Below, piece after piece: positions 18,224 through 26,467 of a stretch of DNA of 64,000 bases. The DNA lies in contig NZ_JAVIWL010000001.1 in assembly GCF_034314045.1 (NCBI RefSeq), positions 1,922,001-1,986,000 of the forward strand, given 5' to 3'. Each line of letters opens with the position of its first letter. Position 1 is the first letter of the stretch. This stretch comes from Glaciimonas sp. CA11.2. GTDB taxonomy: Bacteria > Pseudomonadota > Gammaproteobacteria > Burkholderiales > Burkholderiaceae_D. Made by a program: the position numbers and the translations under genes. Below the pieces are notes generated by a model, which was not told where the DNA came from, ran no database searches, and worked only from the letters and a program-made list of their open reading frames with translations.

Positions 18224-19498
18224 TTATGTTCGGGAGAAGGCTGCAGCGCATCCGGATGTCGCTGGTAATGTCATTTTTTGACGCGCTGCCAGGCAACCGA
18301 CAAGGAACCAGAGAACGCCAGCGGTCTTCAAAGCGAATAACGACGTTCCGCTGACACTTAAGATCAGCGACATGTATAGGGTGATAGAGGCCCGAAAACG
18401 ATCGCCTCTTTCGTCCTCCATGTTTACCAACCAGAACGCGATCCATAAAAAGAGACATAGCACCACACCAAGCCTTGTCAGCAGAGACGGATAGCCCATA
18501 TCGCCGAAATAGATGTCAAATCCAACTCCACCAAATATCATTCCTAAGTCCAGACTCAGCAGCATCTTGCCACTAACGAACAGTCGCCCGATCACGCTAT
18601 CGCTATACCGACCGTCAAAAAATAGGGCAATGCTCAACAGCATTCCTACGATAAGTAATGGCAAAGCAATCATCCAGATATTTTTTTTACTGAAAGGGAT
18701 GCAGCGCATCAACACCAGAAAAGCTAAAGTAATCAATCCGTAGCGCGAGTCACTTAATGCAATCATCGTCATGGCTGCAAACACAAAGAAAAGCATGTTG
18801 ACGAGATCGTTACTTCGCTTAGATAAACCCCACGCTCCGATGATCACCGCAAAATTACCAAGCGATACTGGCTCAAGAAAAATCGACGATATTCGGTGAC
18901 CGCCAAGTAAGGCTGGCAAGATCGTTCTCCCAATGCCCTCCGGCCGCATGCCGTTCAGTCCTAAGACGCTGCCCTTAGTCCAATTCGAACCTGCTATCAG
19001 GCCGCCCTGAGTGACGTAATACGAAAAGATATTAAAAATACGGGAAAACGCATCCAGAAAAAATAATTCGAAAAAACCAAAAAATAGCACCACGAGCACC
19101 ATCATTTTGAGTACACGGTCGGCATAATTGCTATCCCCAATATGACGCCCAAGAGCGTAAAACAGGAGTGGAATCATCACGTCCCGGAAACCCTTTGGAT
19201 CTAGTTGGTTACGAAAAATCGCCATCAAAAACAGGTATGTCCCGACCAACGCGGCAACTGCCAGAAATTCAAGTCTGATGTGTCGGACCAATACCAGGAG
19301 AGCGGCAAGATAGATGAACGCTTCTGTTAATTCCACGCCAGCCATGGAAATGGGATGAATATTCGTATGGATCGCACACAAGACTGTCTGATACACCAAT
19401 GCGCCGATCAAAATCCAAAATACCAGACCTTTATCCGGTATCTGTAGATCGAGCTGTCGAGGGAAAATAAAATTCCTGATGGCGGATAAATAATGCAT
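18224..19498 (-). CDS. Wzy-like polysaccharide polymerase (O-antigen ligase-like membrane protein)
   Basis: Polytopic membrane protein of 424 residues with about 10-12 hydrophobic segments and a longer periplasmic stretch around residues 140-215 (GSNWTKGSVLGLNGMRPEGIG...GGHRISSIFLEPVSLGNF). This layout fits Wzy polymerases or the O-antigen ligase superfamily; sequence identity in this family is low, so the call rests on topology and on its place beside the Wzz and Wza homologues. It ends 13 bp before the glycosyltransferase remnant. Confidence 0.75.
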   Translation of the reverse strand: MHYLSAIRNFIFPRQLDLQIPDKGLVFWILIGALVYQTVLCAIHTNIHPISMAGVELTEAFIYLAALLVLVRHIRLEFLAVAALVGTYLFLMAIFRNQLDPKGFRDVMIPLLFYALGRHIGDSNYADRVLKMMVLVVLFFGFFELFFLDAFSRIFNIFSYYVTQGGLIAGSNWTKGSVLGLNGMRPEGIGRTILPALLGGHRISSIFLEPVSLGNFAVIIGAWGLSKRSNDLVNMLFFVFAAMTMIALSDSRYGLITLAFLVLMRCIPFSKKNIWMIALPLLIVGMLLSIALFFDGRYSDSVIGRLFVSGKMLLSLDLGMIFGGVGFDIYFGDMGYPSLLTRLGVVLCLFLWIAFWLVNMEDERGDRFRASITLYMSLILSVSGTSLFALKTAGVLWFLVGCLAARQKMTLPATSGCAAAFSRT

Positions 19499-19663
19499 AT
19501 GGCTTATTGACCTTTAATAACGCAAAACGATTAAATCGGCCCTAAGGCGGTGCGATTGCTAATCACGGGAGCCACCGATGCTCGAAATCCTCGACTAAGT
19601 CCTCAATACCAACAATTCCTTTATCCCAGATTCAGTTCGTCCGTAATAATCAATCGACCGATT

Positions 19664-21022
19664 TCACTTTGGCATGCTCGGTATTGCCCTATTAATGCTG
19701 GCAAGCGTGGGCACATTTGGCACTGGGGTATCCCTGCCGGAGCCGACCCCGCGATGCGTCAATTCTTTTAATACAGCGAGTGCCACTCCAAGCATCAATC
19801 CCATCAAAATCGACAGAACGACGTTAAATTGAACATTGGGGCTCGACGGATGCATTGGTGTCGTTGCCACACTAAGTAAAGACACATCGGATTGATTGGA
19901 ATTGCCTTCGAGATTAGAGCGGGTCAGGCGTAAATGGACGGCGTCGTAAGCGTGCTGTGCGTTATCAACATCTTCGACCAGAACTGCAAGCCCATCGCGG
20001 AAGCGGTTGAGTTCGAATATCCTGGTTCTTTGTGCCGCAAGTGCGGCGCGCACTTCGGCCTCACGCTGACGTAATATGCGGCCGTTATGCGAAGAGCCGT
20101 TATTTGTTGCTTTAATATTGCTGCTTAGCGCATCACGCAGGCCGTCTACTTCCGCTTGTGCAGCCTGATATTGAGGGTGATTAGGTGCCAGATTTTGTGA
20201 TAACAGCGCAAACTTTGCTTCAGCTAGCGCCAGTGATGATTTCAGCGTCTGAACCAGCGAATTCGCAATGACGTCCGGCGAATCTACACCGCCACTACCC
20301 ATTGCCTGTTTACTGCGTGACGACGCTTCCATTGCCTGTCCCTGAACGATCACCAACTGACTTGAAAGATCATTTAAACGCAGGGTTTCAACGTCCAGAC
20401 GTTTATCGGTACTTATTAGTCCGTGCACTTGCTGGTATTCGGATAGGTTATGTTGTGCCGTTTCAAGGTTCGCGCGCAAGGTCTTGATCCTCTGTGCAAA
20501 ATAGATTGCGGCTTGTCGTAACGGCGCTGCCTTGATTTCGAGACTGACCTGTTGATATGCCTTGGTGAAACCATTTGCCACAGTTGCGGCGAATATTGGA
20601 TCGTTGTCTCTGACATTAATTTCGACCACGCTACTTTCTCGCGCTGGCGTCACATCGACCATTTTTAGCAACATATCAGCTAGCAAGTCGCTGATCGAGT
20701 CGCTACTTGCGATTTTGTCCAAACGCTGGCGTAAAAGTGGATCGTTCGCCAGACCTAGATTGGCAACAACTTTTAATGCCACAGTCTTGCTGGTAATGAT
20801 GTCCATCTGAGTCGCCATGTAACCGGTAGCTAACTGTGCGGGCAAAATCTCTCCCGACACCGGATCGGTACCTTTATAGTTAATCAGTATCGTGCTTGAT
20901 GCTTTGTACATTTTTGGTAAAAGTAGACTGACACCAGCAGTCACCATCACCACCAAAAACCATGTTATGAGCACGATTTTGTAACGAGTACGAAGTATGG
21001 TTAACAGTTGATAAAAATTCAT
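19664..21022 (-). CDS. Wzz/GumC-type chain-length determinant
   Basis: Inner-membrane polysaccharide co-polymerase controlling EPS chain length and export. It begins MNFYQLLTILRTRYKIVLITWFLVVM, with a first membrane helix at about 17-36 followed by the Wzz domain. A long periplasmic coiled-coil region (about 160-370) and a second membrane helix near 405-425 follow. The 452-residue protein ends soon after it, without a tyrosine kinase domain, as in EpsF-type proteins of the EpsE/EpsF/EpsG systems, where the kinase is a separate gene. I see no such kinase in the window. AAAGGTG precedes the ATG. A 165-bp gap with nothing recognised separates it from the polymerase gene. Confidence 0.88.
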   Translation of the reverse strand: MNFYQLLTILRTRYKIVLITWFLVVMVTAGVSLLLPKMYKASSTILINYKGTDPVSGEILPAQLATGYMATQMDIITSKTVALKVVANLGLANDPLLRQRLDKIASSDSISDLLADMLLKMVDVTPARESSVVEINVRDNDPIFAATVANGFTKAYQQVSLEIKAAPLRQAAIYFAQRIKTLRANLETAQHNLSEYQQVHGLISTDKRLDVETLRLNDLSSQLVIVQGQAMEASSRSKQAMGSGGVDSPDVIANSLVQTLKSSLALAEAKFALLSQNLAPNHPQYQAAQAEVDGLRDALSSNIKATNNGSSHNGRILRQREAEVRAALAAQRTRIFELNRFRDGLAVLVEDVDNAQHAYDAVHLRLTRSNLEGNSNQSDVSLLSVATTPMHPSSPNVQFNVVLSILMGLMLGVALAVLKELTHRGVGSGRDTPVPNVPTLASINRAIPSMPK

Positions 21023-21149
21023 GACTGCACCTTTGAAACAAAGCTAGTAAAAAATAAAATTAATGGCGCCGGCAATCCGGCGCGCACACATATTCATTGA
21101 CTGGTGGATGCCCTGCCAGGCGCCTTTTTATAGAAAGCTATGGCGGTTA

Positions 21150-21965
21150 TCAAAACAGACTTTCTTTGACGTACACGACATCGTCCGGTAACAATTCATC
21201 GTCATTTTTTACGCCAAACGTATGCACTTTTCCTGCTGTATTTTGACGCTTGACGCGTAAGCCGTTTTCCGTGCCGCGCGGTGTAAGGCCGCCGCCAACA
21301 GACAACGCTTGCATCACGCTCATATGCCGCTCTAGTCGATACCCGCCGGGATGTTGGACTTCACCGTAGATATAAAATTTAGGTGCCTGCTCGACGTACA
21401 CCATGTCACCACTGATCAGCGGCATATTCGGCCTCATGTCAGCGGAGTGAACCATGTCGACAAGATCGACAATCTGCTTGTTAACTACGCCATTACGCGT
21501 AAAGATAATGGTTGCGGTATCGCCACCATTAGGACCAACACCGCCGGCTAGGGCAAGCATATCGGTGACAGTGCGTGGGCCATCAATGGGATACATGCCC
21601 TGGTGCAAAACGTGTCCAAGCATCGAAACCTTTTGACTTTGTAGTTCCGTGACCATGATGTTGACTTGTGCCGTGCGCAAAAAGCCACCGCTGACTAATA
21701 AGCCCGCGATCTTTTTTTCCGTGTTCGATGTCGATAATCCTGCCACCCCGACTTCACCTATGAGTGGAAAGGTAATGCTTCCGGTCTCACTGACTTTCGT
21801 TTCCAGGTTTAAATCACGATTTCCAAATACGGTTATTTTTACGACATCACCGGCGCCAAGCGGAATATCGGCCGCATGCGCGCTAAATGCTGCTAGCGCC
21901 GCTAGAACCACTAACAGTTCAAGTACGACTAAGTAAATTTTTTTTATCATTGTGCGCATCTTCAT
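21150..21965 (-). CDS. Polysaccharide export protein (Wza/EpsE-like)
   Basis: Periplasmic/outer-membrane export protein of the OPX family. A signal peptide ends at FSAHA-ADIPL. The poly-export domain starts LGAGDVVKITVFGNRDLNLE and contains VSETGSITFPLIGEV, and SLBB-type repeats follow (MLGHVLHQGMYPIDGPRTV; IYGEVQHPGGYRLE). No lipobox cysteine is seen. The frame is open to 22013; I chose the ATG at 21965 because GGTGA precedes it and the signal peptide then starts properly. It pairs with the Wzz-type protein to form the export machine. Confidence 0.88.
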   Translation of the reverse strand: MKMRTMIKKIYLVVLELLVVLAALAAFSAHAADIPLGAGDVVKITVFGNRDLNLETKVSETGSITFPLIGEVGVAGLSTSNTEKKIAGLLVSGGFLRTAQVNIMVTELQSQKVSMLGHVLHQGMYPIDGPRTVTDMLALAGGVGPNGGDTATIIFTRNGVVNKQIVDLVDMVHSADMRPNMPLISGDMVYVEQAPKFYIYGEVQHPGGYRLERHMSVMQALSVGGGLTPRGTENGLRVKRQNTAGKVHTFGVKNDDELLPDDVVYVKESLF

Positions 21966-22085
21966 GAGGTGTTTCACCGTTGCGGAAAATTTGATCAGGG
22001 GTTCAGTTACCATTTTCTATTTCAGGTAGCGTGATGGTGCTGCCAATCGACCAATATCGATGCTGATAATAGTCATCATTTTTGT

Positions 22086-22954
22086 TTACTGCCGTTGCCG
22101 GGTGTGACTTTTTTCCAGATTGCTATCGCTTTTATCGACATACTCAAGTTTGGCGAACGGGCGTAAACGGGCAATTTCTTTTGCCGCTATTTCCTGCATG
22201 TTTTTTGCCATCAGGAAGCGTTCAATCTGCATTTTTTCCAACGCTGGCGGAACTGGGTTATCCACCAATTTTGTCACTGCGGAAAGTAAATTCCGGTCGC
22301 CATCTTTTAAAACAAATAGACGATTTTTTGCAAGGCTATGAAGCTGGTTATAGATATCAGCGGGCAACTCAGCGCTATCATAGGAAACGGCAGTTCTTAT
22401 ATACACAATTTTGTGCGCAGTCAGCCAAGCCTCTACCTGATCAAGTGATTTTCCCGCGTTCATTACCCCTTTTAGCTGGTTGGTGAAATTCGCTGAGGCA
22501 ATACTTAATTGGTCGACATTAAGCAATTTTCGATGCGTGAACAATTCGGATGACTCCGAAAAAATTCATTCACATTGTTCTTGGTCGGCTGGTCGATTTT
22601 TCCTGTTTGTGTTTCCAGATACGCCTGCACGATTGCCTGTGTTTTGTAGCGCTCAATAATCTGTAACACTTTTGGATCACGGTCCAATTTTTGTCGCCGC
22701 GCTTCCTTCAACAATAATTTCCGGTCGATCAGCACTTCCAATGTTTGATTTCGCTGGGCTGGTGTAACTGCCACATTGCTGTCATTTACCGGATTTTCGT
22801 GTGCCAGTTCGTCCTCAAGTTGGCGCGTGGTAATTTCCTCTTCATTTACCCGTACCAAAATCTTGCTGGTATTCGTATCGGTATTGGTATTGGTATCACC
22901 GCACCCGCATAAGCTCAAGGCAGCAAGCGGCACGAGAAGCGACAATATTTTCAA
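22086..22954 (-). pseudogene. epsD: EpsD-family peptidyl-prolyl isomerase, frameshifted
   Basis: Two adjoining frames together make one EpsD-like lipoprotein. The first part starts at a TTG (22954) behind AGGATAA, has a lipobox region ending LAALSLCGC and an Asn/Thr/Asp repeat. It continues as a SurA/PpiC-type N-domain (LVRVNEEEITTRQLEDEL; LIDRKLLLKEARRQKL) and reads into NEFFRSHPN before stopping at about 22505. The second frame supplies the expected continuation, LFTHRKLLNVDQL to the C-terminus at 22086. One missing base near 22549, where a GG would restore CCG GAA TTG, explains the shift. EpsD proteins are linked to EPS loci of the exosortase type. A sequencing error is the main alternative. 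Confidence 0.82.
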
Positions 22955-23091
22955 TATGGTTATCCTATTGCGGCTTAAAGCTGCACTAACGTAAAAGAGA
23001 GCATAAAAATTTTTTGAGCAACTCAAGGTGCGACTCCCGCCAATAAATACCGTCATTCTATTTTTCTCATGGCTAGAACCTTCACGCCTCG

Positions 23092-23694
23092 TTACCAGCT
23101 ACGAAGGGCAAAGCCCGTATCTGTTGGCAGAATATTTCGTAAGTCTGGCGTGGCGTATAAGCTGAATGAAGCCGAATGCAATCCGATCGATACTCTGACT
23201 GAACGACGGCGTACCTGATACAGCAACAAGCAAAGCCCCGTCAGAAGTAGTGTCCATGACGCAGGTTTTGGTGGCGTTTGTTTTCTAAAACTTCTAAAGA
23301 GGTAATAGCGTGAATCATCCGCGGCATTGGTATGTGAGACCGTTTTTTGGGATACGTGATTTGCCTCGACGGAAGCGTGGGATTCTATCGTTGCAGCATC
23401 TCCAGGTCGGAAGATGCCGCCTGACTTATCAGACGCGATAAAGAAACCATGCCGCGTTATGGCAGCGTTCCTTAGACTTAATTGAGGGACAGAGATGGCT
23501 TGCTGAAAACTCACGCAATCAATATTTGGGGAGATAGTGTGACTGCTATCGCCAACGCTTACGTCAATTTTTTGGGCTGACCACAGGGTGTTGATTTCGT
23601 GCGATGAAAAATGAATAGATGGCGTTGTGGCGCTAACAATGCCAGCGTGCCCTGAGCTCATGAAACCCAACAACAGCATAACTATTTTCATCAT
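23092..23694 (-). CDS. Exported protein with PEP-CTERM-like anchor
   Basis: I do not recognise the body of this 200-residue protein. It has a signal peptide (MMKIVMLLLGFMSSGHAG) and a polar, Ser/His-rich middle. At residues 142-164 it has a segment closely resembling a PEP-CTERM sorting signal: PKPASWTLLLTGL, a short hydrophobic helix, then RRR. The usual motif is VPEP and lies at the extreme C-terminus; here it is P-K-P and about 36 residues follow the arginines, so it may be a modified or decayed signal. The start at 23694 is supported by AAAGGAAAT just before ATGATG. It sits between the sugar-phosphate transferase and epsD. Confidence 0.6.
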   Translation of the reverse strand: MMKIVMLLLGFMSSGHAGIVSATTPSIHFSSHEINTLWSAQKIDVSVGDSSHTISPNIDCVSFQQAISVPQLSLRNAAITRHGFFIASDKSGGIFRPGDAATIESHASVEANHVSQKTVSHTNAADDSRYYLFRSFRKQTPPKPASWTLLLTGLCLLLYQVRRRSVRVSIGLHSASFSLYATPDLRNILPTDTGFALRSW

Positions 23695-23791
23695 ATTTCC
23701 TTTAAGGATATGTACTGAAACGCGCAACACTTGTATGCAAAATTACCATCTTCTTCACCGATTCCACCTACCGGGACGCACGACTTAATTA

Positions 23792-25183
23792 TTAATAGGC
23801 ATTGTCTTTTTTTAATACTTCCTTGACCGTGCGCATGATAATTAACAGGTCCAGTCCTAGTGACCAGTTACGCAAATACTCCAAATCAAATTCGATCCTT
23901 GACCGCATTTTGTCCAGCGTGTCGGTCTCACCCCGGAAACCATTTATCTGGGCCCATCCGGTTATCCCGGGCTTTACTTTGTGTCGCAACATGTATCCCT
24001 TAATCAGTTTTCGATACATTTCATTGTGTGCAACGGCGTGAGGACGAGGGCCGACAATGCTCATGCGACCTTGTAAGACATTGATAAATTGCGGCAATTC
24101 GTCTAGCGATGTACGGCGTAAAAAGCCGCCAAAACGGGTCACCCGGATATCGTTTTTGGTAGCCTGATCCACCACCGCCCCGTCTTCACAAACGCCCATT
24201 GAACGGAATTTGTAGACCACTATTTCTTCCCCGTTCAAACCGTAGCGACGCTGTGCAAAAATGATCGGGCCTGGCGACGATAATTTCACACCAATTGCAA
24301 TAGGCAACATAATTGGTAACAACATGATCTGAATCAGTAGCGCCAGGACGATATCGCTGCTGCGCTTTAGAACGCTCCGTAAGCCGGTGAATGGCGTTTC
24401 ACAAATTCCAATGACAGGAATGCCGCCGACGTGATCAAGTCGCGCCTGAATAAGATCAAAGGTATAAATGTCGGGCACAAAATAGACGGATGCCGTCGTG
24501 TCTCTCAACTCTTCCATTAAGGAGGAGGAACCCGCATTTTCAGACATTGGCAGACAGATAAAAATGGTCCTAATTTTATGCGTACACGCGTAGAGAGCAA
24601 CGTCGGCGATCAGGCCAAGATAGGGGCGTGACGGCATTGGGACCGCATACTTTTGGTTGAGCGCTAAGTGGTCATCAAAAAATCCGTGTACGTCCATGCC
24701 CGCATTACTGCGGGATGTCAAACGTCGTAGAATATCGGTCCCTAGATTATTCGCTCCGACGATGATAGCCGAGCGCACCTCCCGGTCTTTGCCAATATTG
24801 AATGCCAGCCGATAGGCAGTCAAACGACTTAATAAAAGCGCGAATGGCGCAAGCGTAAACCAGGTCAAGACGACTTGATCCGAAAATTCATATCGAAGCC
24901 CGGTACCCTGGCCAATTAGCGCCAACAGGCAAACGACTACTGCCCATCCCATAAAAATATCTGTTGCAAAAGCCAGTTTTTTCCCAGCATGTAAAGTGCG
25001 GTAAAGATCAATTTGTTCGTAAATAAACGAAGAAATAAAGAAGGCAATAATCATTAACGCCAAATAATTACCGGTAAACATTTCATCCTGAACGACGATG
25101 ACCAAATAGAGAAGCCCAAGAATAATGGCTGGATCGAGCAAACGCTTGAAGAACGAAATGAGGGGGATATCATTCTCGGTCAT
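23792..25183 (-). CDS. Undecaprenyl-phosphate glucose/galactose phosphotransferase (EpsB/WcaJ type)
   Basis: Polyprenyl-phosphate hexose-1-phosphate transferase that starts EPS repeat units at the inner membrane. The N-terminal half has four to five hydrophobic segments and a CoA-binding-like domain (SAIIVGANNLGTDILRRL). The C-terminal half is the catalytic bacterial sugar transferase: KRSSDIVLALLIQIMLLP, VYKFRSM, FLRRTSLDELPQFINVLQG, KVKPGITGWAQINGFRGET. The length of 463 matches the family. AAGG precedes the ATG at 25183. It is the most upstream clearly functional EPS gene. Confidence 0.93.
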   Translation of the reverse strand: MTENDIPLISFFKRLLDPAIILGLLYLVIVVQDEMFTGNYLALMIIAFFISSFIYEQIDLYRTLHAGKKLAFATDIFMGWAVVVCLLALIGQGTGLRYEFSDQVVLTWFTLAPFALLLSRLTAYRLAFNIGKDREVRSAIIVGANNLGTDILRRLTSRSNAGMDVHGFFDDHLALNQKYAVPMPSRPYLGLIADVALYACTHKIRTIFICLPMSENAGSSSLMEELRDTTASVYFVPDIYTFDLIQARLDHVGGIPVIGICETPFTGLRSVLKRSSDIVLALLIQIMLLPIMLPIAIGVKLSSPGPIIFAQRRYGLNGEEIVVYKFRSMGVCEDGAVVDQATKNDIRVTRFGGFLRRTSLDELPQFINVLQGRMSIVGPRPHAVAHNEMYRKLIKGYMLRHKVKPGITGWAQINGFRGETDTLDKMRSRIEFDLEYLRNWSLGLDLLIIMRTVKEVLKKDNAY

Positions 25184-25189
25184 TTTGTC

Positions 25190-25435
25190 TTACCTTAAAA
25201 TACATGGCACGTATTGGCCGTGATGTCGTTGCTTGCGTATCGACCTGTAGCAATGGCCAGAACTTCTGTATCGCAGGCCTTTGATAGTGCGACCCGCTGA
25301 CGAACAAAAATTTCTTCCTTTCGTAACAAGTCGAAACGGAGTATTAGAGGTGACCTCTGATAACTTGCTGATCACACCCAAATCCTGGGCCGCCGCTGAA
25401 CTTGCCACTTTCAATAAATTATTTTTGTCTTTCAT
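25190..25435 (-). pseudogene. Small unknown reading frame, possibly frameshifted
   Basis: An 81-residue frame starts at 25435 (MKDKNNLLKVASSAAAQDLG) and ends 7 bp before the sugar-phosphate transferase gene. After about residue 34 its product becomes Arg/Ser/Cys-rich and unlike a protein. A change of frame near 25338, equal to removing one T from TTT, gives FDLLRKEEIFVRQRVALSKA and continues to a stop near 25197. This reads like a normal short protein of about 79 residues. I do not recognise the family and there is no convincing ribosome site, so the gene call is weak. Confidence 0.35.
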
Positions 25436-25759
25436 ACCGTAACCAATATAAGGCGTGAGGAATCAAAGAGTGGTGTCATGAAATCAGTTGCAATGAGGTC
25501 GCCAATGTCCCCCAACGCAGCAATGCAGGAGTAAATAGGTAGTACTAAAATGGGTTTCCAACGTAACGATTGAGGCCCAGTGAGGCGTTTTAAACCTTTG
25601 CTCATTTAGCTATCTTTCTTTAATCGTCAAGACGCAGCTGGACGCAAAAATCCAACGTTCGAAAACATTTTTTGGTACGTATCGCGTTAATTTGTGGGAA
25701 AGACCGTCTTCCGACAATAAGGCCTTACTCTTCGGGTTCGCAAATAAATGTCGGTGTAA
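25436..25759. other. Intergenic gap between EPS locus and luxI
   Basis: This 324-bp stretch lies between the 3' end of luxI and the first small EPS frame. I see no gene, hairpin terminator or CTG-N10-CAG lux box in it. It must hold the EPS promoter unless the locus is read through from luxI. Confidence 0.4.
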
Positions 25760-26380
25760 TCAAAAACGGTAACGACCTGACAATTTGGTGTCAGATTTCT
25801 CCTTACCTGGGATCAACTTACGGTTTAATTCCACTTCAATCCAGCACGCAAACATAGGTTGTCCATCGACGATCACTGGTCGTCCGGCTCTATGTGCTTG
25901 AAATCCCGCGCGTCGCAACAAGCGCTCAACGCCAAGTGGTGAGACGGTGATGAGCCGCTTAGCCCCATGCTCGGCAGCACAGCGAATTGACTCCTGCATC
26001 AGGTTAATTGCAATCGGCGAAGAAAATTCGCCCATGGCCGAATTTGTTTGATGATTGAAATCCATCGCAGCAAAGCGAGATAACTCCCAGACCTCTGGTG
26101 TGTGGGGCATGGCCATGCCATGGAGAAGTTGGGGAAATACTTCGCCCAAGAGGTAAGGCGAGGTAGTGGGTAATAAACGGGCGCAGCCGTTCAAATTTCC
26201 ATGTTCGTCATGCGCGACCACGTACACGGTATCTGGACGATCAAATTGATCTAACTCTGCCCCATTGCTACTCTCAAGGTTCCATTCAAGTGTTTCAATA
26301 AAGACTTTATGCCGGTACCTTGACATTTGCGTGATTAACTCGCTTGTTAAGAGGTCTCTAGCGCCCGAAATAACGTTCAT
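25760..26380 (-). CDS. Acyl-homoserine-lactone synthase (LuxI family)
   Basis: Makes an N-acyl-homoserine lactone signal from S-adenosylmethionine and acyl-ACP. Nearly all invariant LuxI positions are present: Arg23 and Phe27 (RYRHKVF), Trp33, Asp44 and Asp47 (ELDQFD), Arg68 (CARLLP), Glu99, Ser101 and Arg102 (WELSRF). The length of 206 is normal. The start is preceded by GGGGTGG. A lux box lies 68 bp upstream, so positive feedback is likely. The gene points toward the EPS locus, and its receptor gene is divergent about 1.1 kb away. Acyl length cannot be predicted with confidence. Confidence 0.95.
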   Translation of the reverse strand: MNVISGARDLLTSELITQMSRYRHKVFIETLEWNLESSNGAELDQFDRPDTVYVVAHDEHGNLNGCARLLPTTSPYLLGEVFPQLLHGMAMPHTPEVWELSRFAAMDFNHQTNSAMGEFSSPIAINLMQESIRCAAEHGAKRLITVSPLGVERLLRRAGFQAHRAGRPVIVDGQPMFACWIEVELNRKLIPGKEKSDTKLSGRYRF

Positions 26381-26447
26381 TTTTCCACCCCAGAAAATTC
26401 TTATTTTTTTTCATATTGAAATGATGACGGAGTTCAAAAAGCTAGGT

Positions 26448-26467
26448 AACTGTCACTAATTACAGTC
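26448..26467. promoter_or_regulatory. Lux-box-like inverted repeat upstream of luxI
   Basis: A 20-bp element with the lux-box form CTG-N10-CAG, extended to ACTGT...ACAGT arms, lies 68 bp before the luxI start. This is the usual distance for an element overlapping the -35 region and bound by a LuxR-type receptor. Confidence 0.7.

Noticed and set aside
25777..25794. Palindrome CTGACA-N6-TGTCAG as a second lux box
   Set aside because: The spacing between CTG and CAG is 12, not 10, and it lies in the last codons of luxI, so it is probably coincidental.
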